Source: Symsagittifera roscoffensis (lineage: Eukaryota > Xenacoelomorpha > Acoela > Convolutidae). Taken from it: a stretch of DNA of 64,000 bases. The notes under the pieces are model-generated. The model did not search any database and was not told the origin of the DNA. It saw nothing but the letters and a program-made list of their open reading frames with translations. This document shows positions 11,045 to 20,580 of this stretch, piece by piece. The translations under genes and the position numbers were made by a program. The stretch is taken from the NCBI RefSeq assembly GCF_963678635.1, contig NC_087062.1, positions 4,452,193 through 4,516,192 of the forward strand, in the 5' to 3' direction. Position 1 is the stretch's first letter; every line of letters begins with the position of its first letter.

Positions 11045-11533
11045 TTAAGAATGTTGAAAATTAAACATGGTTAAAAATTTCTGTTGGTCTTTTGTATAAT
11101 TTGTTATATCAAAAGTAGGTTTGAAATAAGGAGTTTTTGTGAAATAGTCTTTATTTTTATTTAATTACTTATTATACTATTTATAGATAGTTCTTCATTA
11201 AGAATTGTGGATTGACAAATATCAAGTAGTTGTAACATATTATTAACTCTGTATGCTATTTCTTTTATAGGTGAAGTTTTGCGTTTGTTTCACAATATCC
11301 TAATAATCCTAGCGGTAATGTTACTTTATTTGGTGTATTATTATATACGTGTAGCGAAATAATATGTGGATTATTGTTCCTTTCGTATTTGATTGATGAG
11401 ATTGTGATTTTGAAAAACTTGTGAATTGGTCTAAATTCAAAATCTGAGATAAAGAGTTGTTGTCTATTTTGACTTTTGTTGTATTGATGAACTTGCTTTA
11501 TGGAGTAATTATAGATAGTTCCTGATAGTGGTA
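11045..11533 (-). pseudogene. Protease to RT linker, with a stop shared by elements 1 and 2
   Basis: Coding-like blocks survive in shifting frames, including a LPLGLLGYCET block near 11290 that has a counterpart in element 2 near 30470. Near the end, LTMFNFQHS is followed by TAA at 11045-11047 and then the RT frame. Element 2 has LTMFNFHHT followed by TGA at 30275-30277 in the same alignment column. Confidence 0.6.
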
Positions 11534-12274
11534 TCAGGTGTCTTCGTTCCTGATGGGGTAGAATTTGGAGAAGAATGGTGGTTGTTTGTTTAATCTTTGA
11601 AAAATGTTAAAGCTGTGTTCTTCATTTTTGTATATTTGTCCTTTTATGTGTAATTTACTATTTAATATATTTATTGTTGGTATATATTTAAGAATAAATG
11701 GTATGCCAATAATATTGAGTTTAATATCGGTAACGTGAAATGTTTGTTTGAATGGTTTATTCAGAATTTTGTTTTGTTCCATTGTTATTGTGGGAACAAG
11801 GAATAATTGAATTTTTCTATAATTTATTAACATTGATCCTTGTGCTGTTGCTAATTTACTAGATGTTTCTAAAGGTTTTAAATTTGGGTGTAATAATCTG
11901 ATTTCATTCCATGTAGGGATATTAATGATGTTTGATTCTGCACCTGAGTCGATTAAAAAATCAATTTGAAGATCTGGTGGTTGAAATTCTTTGTTTTTGG
12001 GGCTTTCTAAGAGAAATGGGATTGTCCAATTTTTTTCTTGTGGCTGTTCTTTTTGTATATTTTGGTATATGTGATTTGTAGTTGAGCTTTGTACGTTGTC
12101 TTTGTCAGGTAAAATTTCCGTGTTAATTTTGTTTACTTCCTGGGTGGTTTGTATATCATTACTATTTGGTCCTAAATAGTAGTTGTTGAGAAGTTCTAAT
12201 TGATTTTCATACATGTGTGAACTGAAGTGTTCTTCATATGTGATTGATTCATAGTCGTTTTCGACAGATATCAT
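11534..12274 (-). CDS. pro: Retropepsin-like aspartic protease
   Basis: 246 codons. The active-site signature FLIDSGAESNII lies at about residues 105-116 (D-S-G, followed by Ala), and the second structural motif is seen as KLNIIGIPFI at about 185-194, matching the ILG flap-side element of retropepsins. It would cleave Gag and Pol into mature proteins. It follows the gag tail and precedes RT. The first 100 residues are an acidic, Asn-rich linker. Element 2 keeps the same DSGAESN signature near 30785. The exact start is unknown because protease is normally made as part of a polyprotein. Confidence 0.85.
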   Translation of the reverse strand: MISVENDYESITYEEHFSSHMYENQLELLNNYYLGPNSNDIQTTQEVNKINTEILPDKDNVQSSTTNHIYQNIQKEQPQEKNWTIPFLLESPKNKEFQPPDLQIDFLIDSGAESNIINIPTWNEIRLLHPNLKPLETSSKLATAQGSMLINYRKIQLFLVPTITMEQNKILNKPFKQTFHVTDIKLNIIGIPFILKYIPTINILNSKLHIKGQIYKNEEHSFNIFQRLNKQPPFFSKFYPIRNEDT

Positions 12275-12279
12275 ATTAA

Positions 12280-12819
12280 TTAAAATGTTATTATCTGTAT
12301 CACTTTCACTGTCTGTTGATTTGCAATTTATGTGATTTACTTGTAATTCGGTATTTTCTGTTTATCGATACCTGGGGGGTCTGAAGTTATTTCTTCATTT
12401 GTTTGTACTTGATTAATTTGTCTTTGGTGTTTTGGTGTATTACTTCTATGTCGATACTAAGAATCGGGATAACGATTATTATTCCTATGAGGTGGTTGGG
12501 ATTAATTTCTATGTCGATTGTTATCACTTGAATTTCGATTTTGTGAGTTATTTCTTGATCTGTTTTGATGATTGTCATTTGGTCTTTGATAGTTTGATCT
12601 GTTGTATGAGTTATTCCGTGATCTGTTGTTTGGATAACTATTATTACAATTGTTGGAGTAACTTCTATTTCTATTGTTTGAATAGTTTCTATTTCTATTA
12701 TTTGAATAGTTTCTATTTTTATTATAAGATGAATTTCGTGATTGATTATTTGAAAATTGTCTATTTCTGTTTGATTGTGAACTGGGTGCTGAAACAAATT
12801 GTGTTGAATTTGAATTTGA
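12280..12819 (-). pseudogene. gag C-terminal Arg/Asn/Ser-rich tail, degraded
   Basis: In the gag-like frame this region reads repeats such as YSNNRNRN and ends with a RHRSNTPKHQRQINQ block also found in element 2 (near 31220) and element 3 (near 21520), so it was once translated. Stops interrupt the frame here, for example near 12457. The open frame annotated by simple ORF calling at 12387-12797 is out of phase with it. An RNA-binding extension of the nucleocapsid is likely. Confidence 0.6.
12658..12726. repeat. 24 bp tandem repeat in the gag tail
   Basis: About three units of a 24 bp period (plus strand AGTTTCTATTTCTATTATTTGAAT). Each encodes YSNNRNRN on the minus strand. The period is a multiple of three, so copy number changes keep frame. 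Confidence 0.8.
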
Positions 12820-13857
12820 TCATGGGTAGTTGTTTCGACTATTCGATCGGCTATATCTATTTTGTGAGAAATTTCGTGAATTTCTTTGTTCGGGTGATCT
12901 ACCTCTATAACTAGAGTTATATGGTGATTGATTTCTAGAATAGTTTTGATTGCTTGGAAGTGGTTTTCCAGAGCTATTATTACTATATACGTTTTTGTTT
13001 GGTAGATTTTGATCTTTTTTCATGTATTGATAAAATGATTTATTTGGTTCTTTGTGTTTTGGAGGTTTAGTTTGGTTGTCTTGCTGTTTTTGTCTACATT
13101 CAGAGATACTGTGTCCGTATCGTCGACAATAATTACACCATTTTTTAAAAGATGGTTTGCTTTTATAACTTGGGTTTTTTTCATAGATGTTTAAAATTTC
13201 AGTGATTTTTTCAGATAGGTCTACATCTGATTCCTGTATATTGTTAATATGCGTAGTTTTTGTTTCAATACGATAAACATATTGTAATTTTAAATTCTCG
13301 GTTTCTTCGAGTTTCATTGTGATTTCTGCTTGTTCTATTTTATCGACTAGTTTTCTGAAATCTAGATCTGGTTCTCGAATTGAGGAAGGATGAGATGCTC
13401 TTTTCTTTATAGCAATTTTCCTTAGTTGTGGTGTTAAGGTCATCATTAAAATTTCTGTCATTTTTGTATTCTTATAGTCATGCGTATTAAGTGAATATGC
13501 TTCTCGAACTAGTGTTTCGATTCTAACTGCTAATTGTTTTATAGTTTTGTTTGGTAATCTGCGAATTTCATTACATAAAACTCTTTGATGTTGTTTGTTT
13601 CTTTCAGAATCAAACATTCTTGAAAATTCTTGTGTAAAGCTTTTCCAATCTGATTTTATTTCTATAGGTAGTACTGAAAACCATTTTTGTGCTGCGTCAT
13701 CTAGTGTTGTTTGTATCAACGCTGTGCGTCGATGTATCCAATTTTGATGGAGTGGTGTATTTATTGGTTCAGGTCCTATATTCAAAATTAAATTTGCTGT
13801 AACTGCGTTTAGGTAATCTTCTACTGAATATTCAGGGTCTGTTCCTGTGAATATCAT
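12820..13857 (-). CDS. gag: gag, capsid-like domain and CCHC zinc knuckle
   Basis: 345 codons. Residues 1-110 resemble the retrotransposon gag (capsid) family, including QKWFSVLPIEIKSDWKSF and a conserved EIRRLPNKTIKQLAVR block also seen in elements 2 and 3. Residues about 235-248 form CNYCRRYGHSISEC, a perfect C-x2-C-x4-H-x4-C zinc knuckle for RNA binding. The tail is Ser/Asn/Arg-rich with repeated SR and RN pairs. The first in-frame ATG (13857) is not a true start, because the frame continues the upstream gag part after a one-base shift near 13868. The capsid would assemble the particle and the knuckle would select genomic RNA. Confidence 0.85.
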   Translation of the reverse strand: MIFTGTDPEYSVEDYLNAVTANLILNIGPEPINTPLHQNWIHRRTALIQTTLDDAAQKWFSVLPIEIKSDWKSFTQEFSRMFDSERNKQHQRVLCNEIRRLPNKTIKQLAVRIETLVREAYSLNTHDYKNTKMTEILMMTLTPQLRKIAIKKRASHPSSIREPDLDFRKLVDKIEQAEITMKLEETENLKLQYVYRIETKTTHINNIQESDVDLSEKITEILNIYEKNPSYKSKPSFKKWCNYCRRYGHSISECRQKQQDNQTKPPKHKEPNKSFYQYMKKDQNLPNKNVYSNNSSGKPLPSNQNYSRNQSPYNSSYRGRSPEQRNSRNFSQNRYSRSNSRNNYP

Positions 13858-15682
13858 GAGTGGTTTTGTTTGATGTAATTGACGATCCCCCCATGAGGTA
13901 TGGATTCATCGTCATTTGTAGTGATTCTGCGGCATTTGCTATTTGTGAAAAATTTGTCAATTGATTTTTTGTAATTTCATGTTGTTGTAGATAATGTGGG
14001 AATGGGATTTCATTTTGCATTTGGTTCGGTTGATAAGAATGCATAGTCATTGGGTTTTGTGATTGTATCGGTTGAAAAGATTGTGTATTATATGAATTTG
14101 GCATTTGTGGTGGTTGTTGGTTTTGAAGAATTAGTGGGTTTTCAGGAAAAGTTTTCTTATATTGAGGTCGTCGTGGTTTTTGTGTATGATACTCTTGTGT
14201 GTATGGTGCAAAAATATCTGGTTGTAAATAATCATCGTCAGATGATAGATAATCCATATGGTGGGGTGTTTGCTTTCTATTTTTGTTTTGTTGAAAAAAC
14301 GGATAATTTTCACTATTATCCTGTGGAGGATACTGATTAGATTTAAAAATTACTGAACTGTGTGTTGTCATTGGTTTATCCCAATAGTGAGAATATACAT
14401 GATTATTATTAGTTTTTCGTGGAGAGTGGTTTGTCTTTGATGGATGTGTATAATTATAATTTTGTTCTGCAAAATTACTTCTTGTGAATATCTTTCTTGG
14501 TTTTGTCGGTCTTGTCATTGGTCTAATTGTTTGGTAATCCATATGTGAATATTTAGGAGCAAAAGTGGCTGAGGGTTTTACGGTTGATTGTAATGTTATT
14601 TGTGGTGATGCTGCTTTATTATTTTGTGGTGTTGTTAAATTTGGAAGTATTGGTGAGATACTTTGTTGCGTAGTTGTTACTGTTGTGTGGACAATTTCTT
14701 CATTTATGAAGTGTGATGGTGTTTGAATATCTTGCTGTGTAAGATTTCCAGTTCCATTGAGGTTTTCATTATGTATTACCGTTGAGTTTAAACTTTTGTT
14801 TTGTGTATCGGGTAAAAATTTATTATAATTTAAAGGTGTGGCGTCAATTGTTAATGGTATTATTTTTATAAAATCTGGATGAATAGATATTTTATCTATC
14901 GCTTGACTTGAGATATCAGCTGGGATGTTTATAAATAACGGATGAGACCAATCAGGGTCCCAAACATAATCTGATTGTTCTGCAATGACAGTGTCGTCAT
15001 TGTTACTTTGAGGTCTAAAATTTTTTCTTGCTTGGCTAATTAAATCTAAATTATGTGTGAAATAATCGATTGTAAACCATGCTAGTATTTTTTGTAAATC
15101 ATGTTTGGTATTTTGTGAAACGTCATTGTTGTCAAGATTTTCACGAATTGCGTCAAGATTTTCACGAATTGCGTTTAAAAATGTAGAAAATGCAGTGATT
15201 TTATTTCTGACTTTTGTGTGTATAGATGTCTGGATCAGTGATGTACTTTGAACTTCTGTTGTTTCTAATATAGTTATATATGTGTATATTATAACAAAAA
15301 TTTCATTTGTGAATATTGAGTTTGCTCTTTGTGAATTATGGTATTGTATATTTTTGATATATTCTGTGAATACCTTTGAAAATTCTAGATCAAGATCGTC
15401 TGTTTGAATGACATATTTGTCATTTCTTGGTGTACAGATTCCTATAGTGTAGATACCGTATTAATGCGTAATTTTAGAGATATCTTTGAGATAATGATCT
15501 ATTAGTTGTCTTTTTATTTTTACATCTGGAAATTCCGTTTTACATGGACTGATTCCTGGTTCAGATAAACTTATGAGTAAATTTTTACAAAATCTTATTT
15601 GTCCTCTATCATTTTCTGAATCTATAATGAAGGGGAAAGCGTGTTCGTAATCGAGACTTTCTTCACTTTGAGTGTTGCTCAT
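13832..15682 (-). pseudogene. gag: gag, N-terminal part, broken by one nonsense codon
   Basis: Starts at ATG 15682 (MSNTQSEESLDYEH). One TAA at 15461-15463 interrupts the frame, which is then open for 542 codons to 13832. At the homologous place element 2 has HYGIF with no stop, so the TAA looks like a 3 bp private insertion (CATTAATAC against CATTAC). The N-terminal domain is mixed helical with no recognised family. Residues after about 300 are Gln/Asn/Pro-rich and disordered. The end runs into the capsid part in another frame: an extra A in an AAAA run near 13868 explains the switch, since element 2 reads straight through there. Confidence 0.75.
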
Positions 15683-16175
15683 CTTTTCGTTTGATGACTG
15701 TTAATAGATAATTATTAATGTGTCTAATTGGTTGACTCCAATTGTATAGATGTACTGGTTTGTGTTTGTGTTTCTTTTTTATTCTGTTTTTTCCTTTTTT
15801 CGATGAAATTGTGTTTGTTTCTGTTTCGGAAAAATATACTGGGTCCTGGATTGGATAAGTTTGATTTATTGAGTCTTCTACTTTGTATAGTGCATCGAGA
15901 CTACTGACTTCTGATTCGGAAACTGCATTTCGGTGTTTTGAAAATCTTTTTCGTGTTATTTGTCTTTGCTTTCTTAGGATTGTTCTTTTTAGTGTTTGTC
16001 GTTTTGTGTGAATGTATTCAATTGTTTGTGTATGCGGGGTTATAACAAGATCGTATTTTCGATTTTCAATTTGACAATTGTGTATGACGATTGTTTGTTT
16101 ATTTCTTAGATTTTTTAATGTTATAAGGTTTAGGATGATGGATGCAAAGTTGTTTGTAAATGATTTTTTAATATC
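15663..16175 (-). pseudogene. ORF0, conserved basic ORF upstream of gag
   Basis: A 170-codon open frame runs from a TAG at 16176-16178 to a TGA at 15663-15665, overlapping the gag start (15682) in another frame. The frame has no ATG. The product is Lys/Arg-rich in its first half, with runs such as KRQTLKRTILRKQRQ, followed by an acidic middle. Element 2 has a counterpart beginning at an ATG (35149); FATNILNL there matches FASIILNL here, and the TAG that closes this frame aligns with a Lys codon. The ancestral ORF was therefore probably about 190 codons with an ATG, and this copy lost its start region. No family was recognised; the basic character would suit nucleic acid binding, but that is only inference. 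Confidence 0.6.
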
Positions 16176-16178
16176 CTA

Positions 16179-17359
16179 GACTGTTAGTCCTTACGATTTT
16201 TTGGTTAGCTTAGACTGGGTCTTTTTATTCAGGGTTGGAGAGAAAAGTATATCGATTCCGAAGAAAGATTTTTACTTTCTCATGGCTAGTATAAGCTAAG
16301 TTGTTAACTTACTTAATCTTACTTAGGGGCAGTGATTGTGTTCAAGGGTTGGAGAAAACTAAATCGATCCACAAGGTTCAGGTATAATTAGCACGCAAGT
16401 AGTTCGTTAGATACTGTTTTAAACTTACTAAATCTTTGATTATCCTGAATCGTATAAGAGGAGGGGTCAAGTGAAGGATGAATAACCGAAGTTCTTCACT
16501 GTTTAGCCTAATTTAAATGGTTAGTATTTGGAAAATTTCTATTAGTCCTGGGTCTTTTGAAAAGGTTGGGTAGTGAATCGACGTTTGAGGTCGTTAGACA
16601 CTTAATAAGTGGTTGGGGGCGAACGAAATTGTTCTGCTTGATCCAAGGATAAGCCTTAATGATCAGATTAAATTTTAGAATAGAAAATTAAATTAGATCC
16701 AAGGATAAGCCTTGATGATCTCTTTAAAATTTAGAAAATTTAGGTTTAGAGAATATAAAGTTTAAAATTTATAATAACAATTTGTGAATTTTAGTTTTGA
16801 TGAACTTAGTTGATTTATGATTGCTGTTATGTTTAGGTGATGAAGCTGGAACAACATGATTATTGATGTTTACTAACTATTTATTGTCATGCTACTAATT
16901 TTTGTTTTTATTTTGAATAAATTATTTTTTAAATATGATTTATATAGTACTGCAGTTGAAGAAACGATTAGTGCTGTTTTTATCAATCGTTTTTGAACAT
17001 TAATAATTTAGTTAGCGCCTGATAGATGCATTGAAAATTTTTATTCAAGAACTTTATGTTTGCGAATGAAAATCTAAATTCATTGCCATTAAAATTCTAA
17101 ATATAAAAGTTTGTTGTGGCTTTTGCCGTACAATCATGAAACTATTCGGTAAGTTTCTCTGTAGTCGTCTGTCGTCTCTTGTTCGAGGTCTGTTTCCAAT
17201 ACGTGGTTGTTCTCGTACTGTTCGGAATAGCGGTTTTGATTTATTGAGTCGTAGAGACCATTCAATTAAATTATTATCGTATAACATTTTGAAAATGTTT
17301 TTGTCTATCTCTAATCTAATTTTTGTTAGTTCTAAGCTAATTTGTTTTTTAAGGTCTTG
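16179..17359 (-). other. Long untranslated leader of element 1
   Basis: About 1.2 kb between the primer binding site and ORF0, with no convincing coding frame. It aligns in blocks with the element 2 leader at about 35150-36356: the paired GGGTTGGAGA and AAGGGTTGGAG blocks, AAGAGGAGGGG, and GAGGTCGTTAGACAC. Such preservation between decayed relatives suggests a role such as packaging or splicing. A donor-like GTAAGA on the minus strand with GT at 16321-16322 is conserved at 35271-35272. The antisense ORF at 17136-17522 is not considered a gene. Confidence 0.6.
16640..16720. repeat. 25 bp direct repeat in the element 1 leader
   Basis: Copies at 16640-16664 and 16696-16720 differ at one position (plus strand GATCCAAGGATAAGCCTT then A or G then ATGATC). 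Degenerate copies occur in the element 2 leader near 35594 and 35666. Confidence 0.75.
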
Positions 17360-17381
17360 TTCGAGATTTATGGTCGCACCA
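17360..17381 (-). other. Primer binding site of element 1
   Basis: On the minus strand TGGTGCGACC begins two bases after the LTR end. This complements a tRNA 3' end reading GGTCGCACCA. Further out the plus strand reads TTCGAG, reminiscent of a tRNA T-loop. The tRNA identity was not determined. Element 3 has a similar site (GGTTTCACCA) at 37188-37197. Confidence 0.6.
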
Positions 17382-17383
17382 GA

Positions 17384-17785
17384 TGAGTTTAGATATGGGG
17401 GTCTATCTCATAGAATAATTTCGGATAGAGTACACCGTCTGCTCGTCACGCTCTCTTATTTTCGGCCGGATAGATTCGTGCAACTTCTTAGTCTAATACC
17501 GATCCTAATCTTACTCTTATAACTACTAGTCTCAGGGTGTTTAACTAGTCTCTGCTAGGCTCAATAGATCTAGAGTATACTGGTATTGTTGCGGCTGCTG
17601 AAGTGCTCGGGAGAGGCAACTATTTTCTAAGTTAAATTCAAATCTCTCTGGTGCTGAAATTACAAGTAATTTCAGCACTTACAAATAAGTGGGTAGTTAG
17701 TTAGATGGATTGTGATTGGTTAATATTAAATACTTTACAGTGGTAAAATGTCTAAATCATAACTAATAAAATGTAGTTTAGATCA
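17384..17785 (-). repeat. 5' LTR of element 1
   Basis: About 402 bp. Much of it aligns by eye with 22275-22666 and 36432-36796, for example the shared blocks GTACACCGTCTG and CTTAGTCTAATACCGATCCT. On the minus strand the LTR would begin TGAT and end CTCA, giving TG...CA ends. A primer-binding-like TGG follows two bases after the end. The outer boundary near 17785 is less certain than the inner one. A clear flanking target duplication was not seen, which fits an old insertion or a slightly wrong boundary. Confidence 0.8.
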
Positions 17786-18063
17786 GGTTCCAAAAGTGAC
17801 CTTTTTTGTTTTTGTTTCATTCGAAAACGATTTTAGGATTTTTTGGAGAGGTGGGGTTTCCGAATATTCTGAAATGATCAAATTACTTTTCTGTATTCTA
17901 CTAAAACTCGCTTTGGCCTAACTTGTGCGCTTATATTGCTACTGTATAGTAATCTTCGTCGCACAATTTTCAGTCTTTTGACTTTCAATAAGACTGAGTC
18001 ACTAACTCTCGTTTTAACTGTTCAATTTTTGGCCATGATACCAGTTCAACTGTAAATAATAGC

Positions 18064-18190
18064 AAAACTGCTCTTATCAGGGCAAAGTTCTAAAGGTTCT
18101 GACTACCTTTTAAAGTCTATATTGGTGTCTTGTTCCTTTTATAAAAAAAATGATGAAATTTTCAAAAAAAAATGAAAAAAATTTGTTGCT
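18064..18190. repeat. Interspersed repeat family R1, partial copy
   Basis: Shares ACTGCT-N-TTATCAGGGC, CTGACTACCTTTTAAA and a following GATGAAATTTTCAAAAAA block with copies starting near 44660 and 62390. All three are in the same orientation. Confidence 0.65.
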
Positions 18191-18963
18191 GTTCAAACTA
18201 GGTCCATTTTAGGTTTGAGAGTTTTAATGAGATTATTTTAATCTATACAGTCAATGTGTTGAATTTTTGAGCGAGAAAAAACTTTTCGTAATTTTTTTTT
18301 CAATGAATACAAGTGTTGACTGCTTTGAAGTGTTGAGTGCTTCCTCAAGTCAGAAATTCGTACCTTCCAAATTTGTAAACAAAACTGTGCGTTCTCTAAT
18401 TTTTTGCAAGTGTTGGAGTCTTTTCTGAAAAAAAAATGTGAGAAAGCGGAGATTTAAAAATCATTTATATTTCATCCAGCGCTGTTGTTGTATATTTTCA
18501 AAATTATTCTGATGCGTTGTTGTACATTTGAAAAATTGTTCTGTTGTCTTAGCTTATTGCAAAATGGTCATAGACATGATTGCATTTTACTAAGTTATCT
18601 GCTCGGAAAATTACCTTTCATAGAAAAACTTAATTTTTTTGTGTGCTGGTGGTGGTATTTTTGGTATAAAGGATTTTGGTTTTAGTGCATTGATTGCTTT
18701 TTCTTATATAATTGTGTCAGAAAAAATAGATTTAACAAAACAAAACAAAAAGCATAAAATTTTATGTTGATGAAAGATACATTCAATTTTCCACTTGAAT
18801 GCAAATTTGATACGTGTGAGTTAAAGTTTTGTTTCTAGTTGCTCAGTTCCGTTGTTTAATATCATTAGACATTGCTGTGTTTATACTTCTTGGTTCTGCG
18901 CGTGAATCAAACAAAAACATTAAGAAATCTGATCGATATGAATTTTTTTTTGGATTGTGATTG

Positions 18964-19014
18964 TTGGATAAAACCACCTTTATTTGGCTTTCAAATAAAG
19001 GTGGTTTTATCCAA
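18964..19014. repeat. Perfect 23 bp hairpin
   Basis: Arms 18964-18986 and 18992-19014 are exact reverse complements with a 5-base loop. The two strands therefore encode the same short peptide WIKPPLF in opposing frames. Confidence 0.9.
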
Positions 19015-19859
19015 GGTATCAATATTTTCGATTCCGTACTGTTTTCTGTTGTTTTAAAACGTTTGTCGTGGTTGTTGGTTAGTTTGCTGTGTTCCATTGT
19101 TTTTTATTGGATATTTATGTTGGTAAGAAAATTTCTTTGCTTCCCGGGTTGACAAAAAATGTTTATCATACAATTTTCATATGTGAAAAAATGCTTGTCA
19201 TACTCTTTCACACAATTTCATAGAGTAAAAGTTAGTGTATGAAAATAGCAAACTAAGCATTTTTCCATAGTATGGAATTGTAAGATAAGGTTTTTTTCTA
19301 TACTATGAAAATACATTTTTTTGAAATTAAGGGATTCATCCGAAAGACTAACCACGGATTTTTTGTCATAAGAATACCCAGAGTGTAACTCGCGGTTACC
19401 ACGCAGATAAACTGCATTTGGTCGTTTTAGCCACTTAAGTTAATTTTCACATTTCGACATGGAATTGGATACCAAAAATGAAATTTTTTGTATATGGCTA
19501 GATTATTTTTGGCTTAAAAATTTTGGTGTTTGAAAAATGGGCCTGTTTTTTTATATTGTTTTATCTTAGCAAATTGAAAAATAATCATAATCGTGTTTAC
19601 AAGTAAAACGTGTTTATTTGTAATTTTTGGATTTTTTGGGTGAAAAACTCATCCTGGACTACGTTATAAACACAAAATGTCACATTACGAGGCCAAACTC
19701 TGCAATAGATAGGCGCAAAATTTTGTCTCTGTATGTTCCTGGATTCCATAGACAAACTTTCAAACCTTTTTCAAAATGTCAGTGGATTCCACTTACAAAA
19801 TTTCCGTGGATTTTCTTGTGCAAATACCTGTAATGTAAATTTTGTCGGCACATTTGCTA

Positions 19860-20040
19860 TGCCGCGGATTCCGATTCCGCAACAAGCGAATATAGCTAGT
19901 TGATCTGATTTCCGCAACTGTAAGTAGATTCCACAAAATGTAAGTCGAATCCGCAAATAAATGTAAGTAGAATCCGCAAAATTTGTAAGCGGAATCCACA
20001 TATGTAGCCGGATTCCGCAAACTGTAAGTGGATTCAGAAT
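19860..20040. repeat. Degenerate GTAAG-GAATCCGCAAA repeat
   Basis: At least six degenerate units of about 20-25 bp with core GGATTCCGCAA or GAATCCGCAAA followed by TGTAAG. The same core recurs at 20870-20950, 47690-47785 and 49765-49925. Confidence 0.7.
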
Positions 20041-20206
20041 TTTGTTTATTACTGAACTTTCATATAAACAAATAAAAGCTAGAGCTAGAATTCTTATCTA
20101 TAGCAATGCGGAATTTAAAAGCAAGGTGTTAACCATTGTCAGCAAAATCTACTAACAAATTTCAAAATTTTTGTTAACTAAATCGGTGGATGTCATCTTT
20201 TAGTAT

Positions 20207-20580
20207 TTTGGAAACACAACACCGAATAAATTCAATACTTGGAGTCATTGGGTTTAGAGTGTATGGAAATACAACACAAATCATATCAACAAATTAGGAC
20301 AGTATTCGGGATTGCATCAATCCCAAATACAGATTTTGGAAGCATAACGCCGAATAAATTCAATAATTGTAGTCAGTGGGTTGAGAGCGTATGGAATCAC
20401 AACACAGCATATCGCCAATTTAGGTCAGTATTTGGGATTGCGTCAATCCCAATCATTGATTTTGGAAGCTTAACGCCGAAGAAATTTACTATTTGTAGTA
20501 ATGGCTTGAGAGTGTTTGGAAACACAAGTTACAGCTTATCGCCAAATTAGGTCAGTATTTAGGATTGCATCAGTATTTAA
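20207..20580. repeat. ~127 bp tandem repeat, three units
   Basis: Units begin at 20207, 20335 and 20461 with TTTGGAA followed by ACGCCGAATAAATTCAATA-like sequence, then GTCAGTATTTGGGATTGCATCAATCCCAA. Periods are 128 and 126 bp. It lies inside the M2 element. Confidence 0.85.

Larger units (their letters stand above)
1..17785 (-). mobile_element. Element 1: giant env-bearing Ty3/gypsy-type LTR retroelement, 3' end cut by the window
   Basis: Minus-strand genes occur in the order ORF0, gag, protease, RT, RNase H, integrase, small membrane ORF, ORF-Y, env, ORF-X. RT before integrase, a YLDD box, a DD35E integrase and a GPY/F-like tail point to Ty3/gypsy. Element 2 (22275-36796) shares this order and shows where the missing 3' LTR would fall: position 1 here matches about 22923 there, so roughly 0.65 kb lies outside the window. 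The full size would be near 18.4 kb, far above the 5-9 kb usual for the group. Nonsense codons and frameshifts in gag, pol, ORF-Y, env and ORF-X make it non-autonomous. Structure and order are seen directly; family placement comes from motif knowledge. Confidence 0.92.
17786..19143. other. Intergenic, no gene seen
   Basis: AT-rich sequence between element 1 and a DNA transposon-like element. It holds one copy of an interspersed repeat (18064-18190) and a perfect hairpin (18964-19014). The short frames here overlap the hairpin or are random. Confidence 0.5.

Noticed and set aside
12387-12914. Ile/Thr-rich minus ORF and Tyr-rich plus ORF
   Set aside because: Both are shadow frames of the RN-rich gag tail.
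17136-17522. 128-codon plus ORF
   Set aside because: Antisense across the leader, primer binding site and LTR of element 1.
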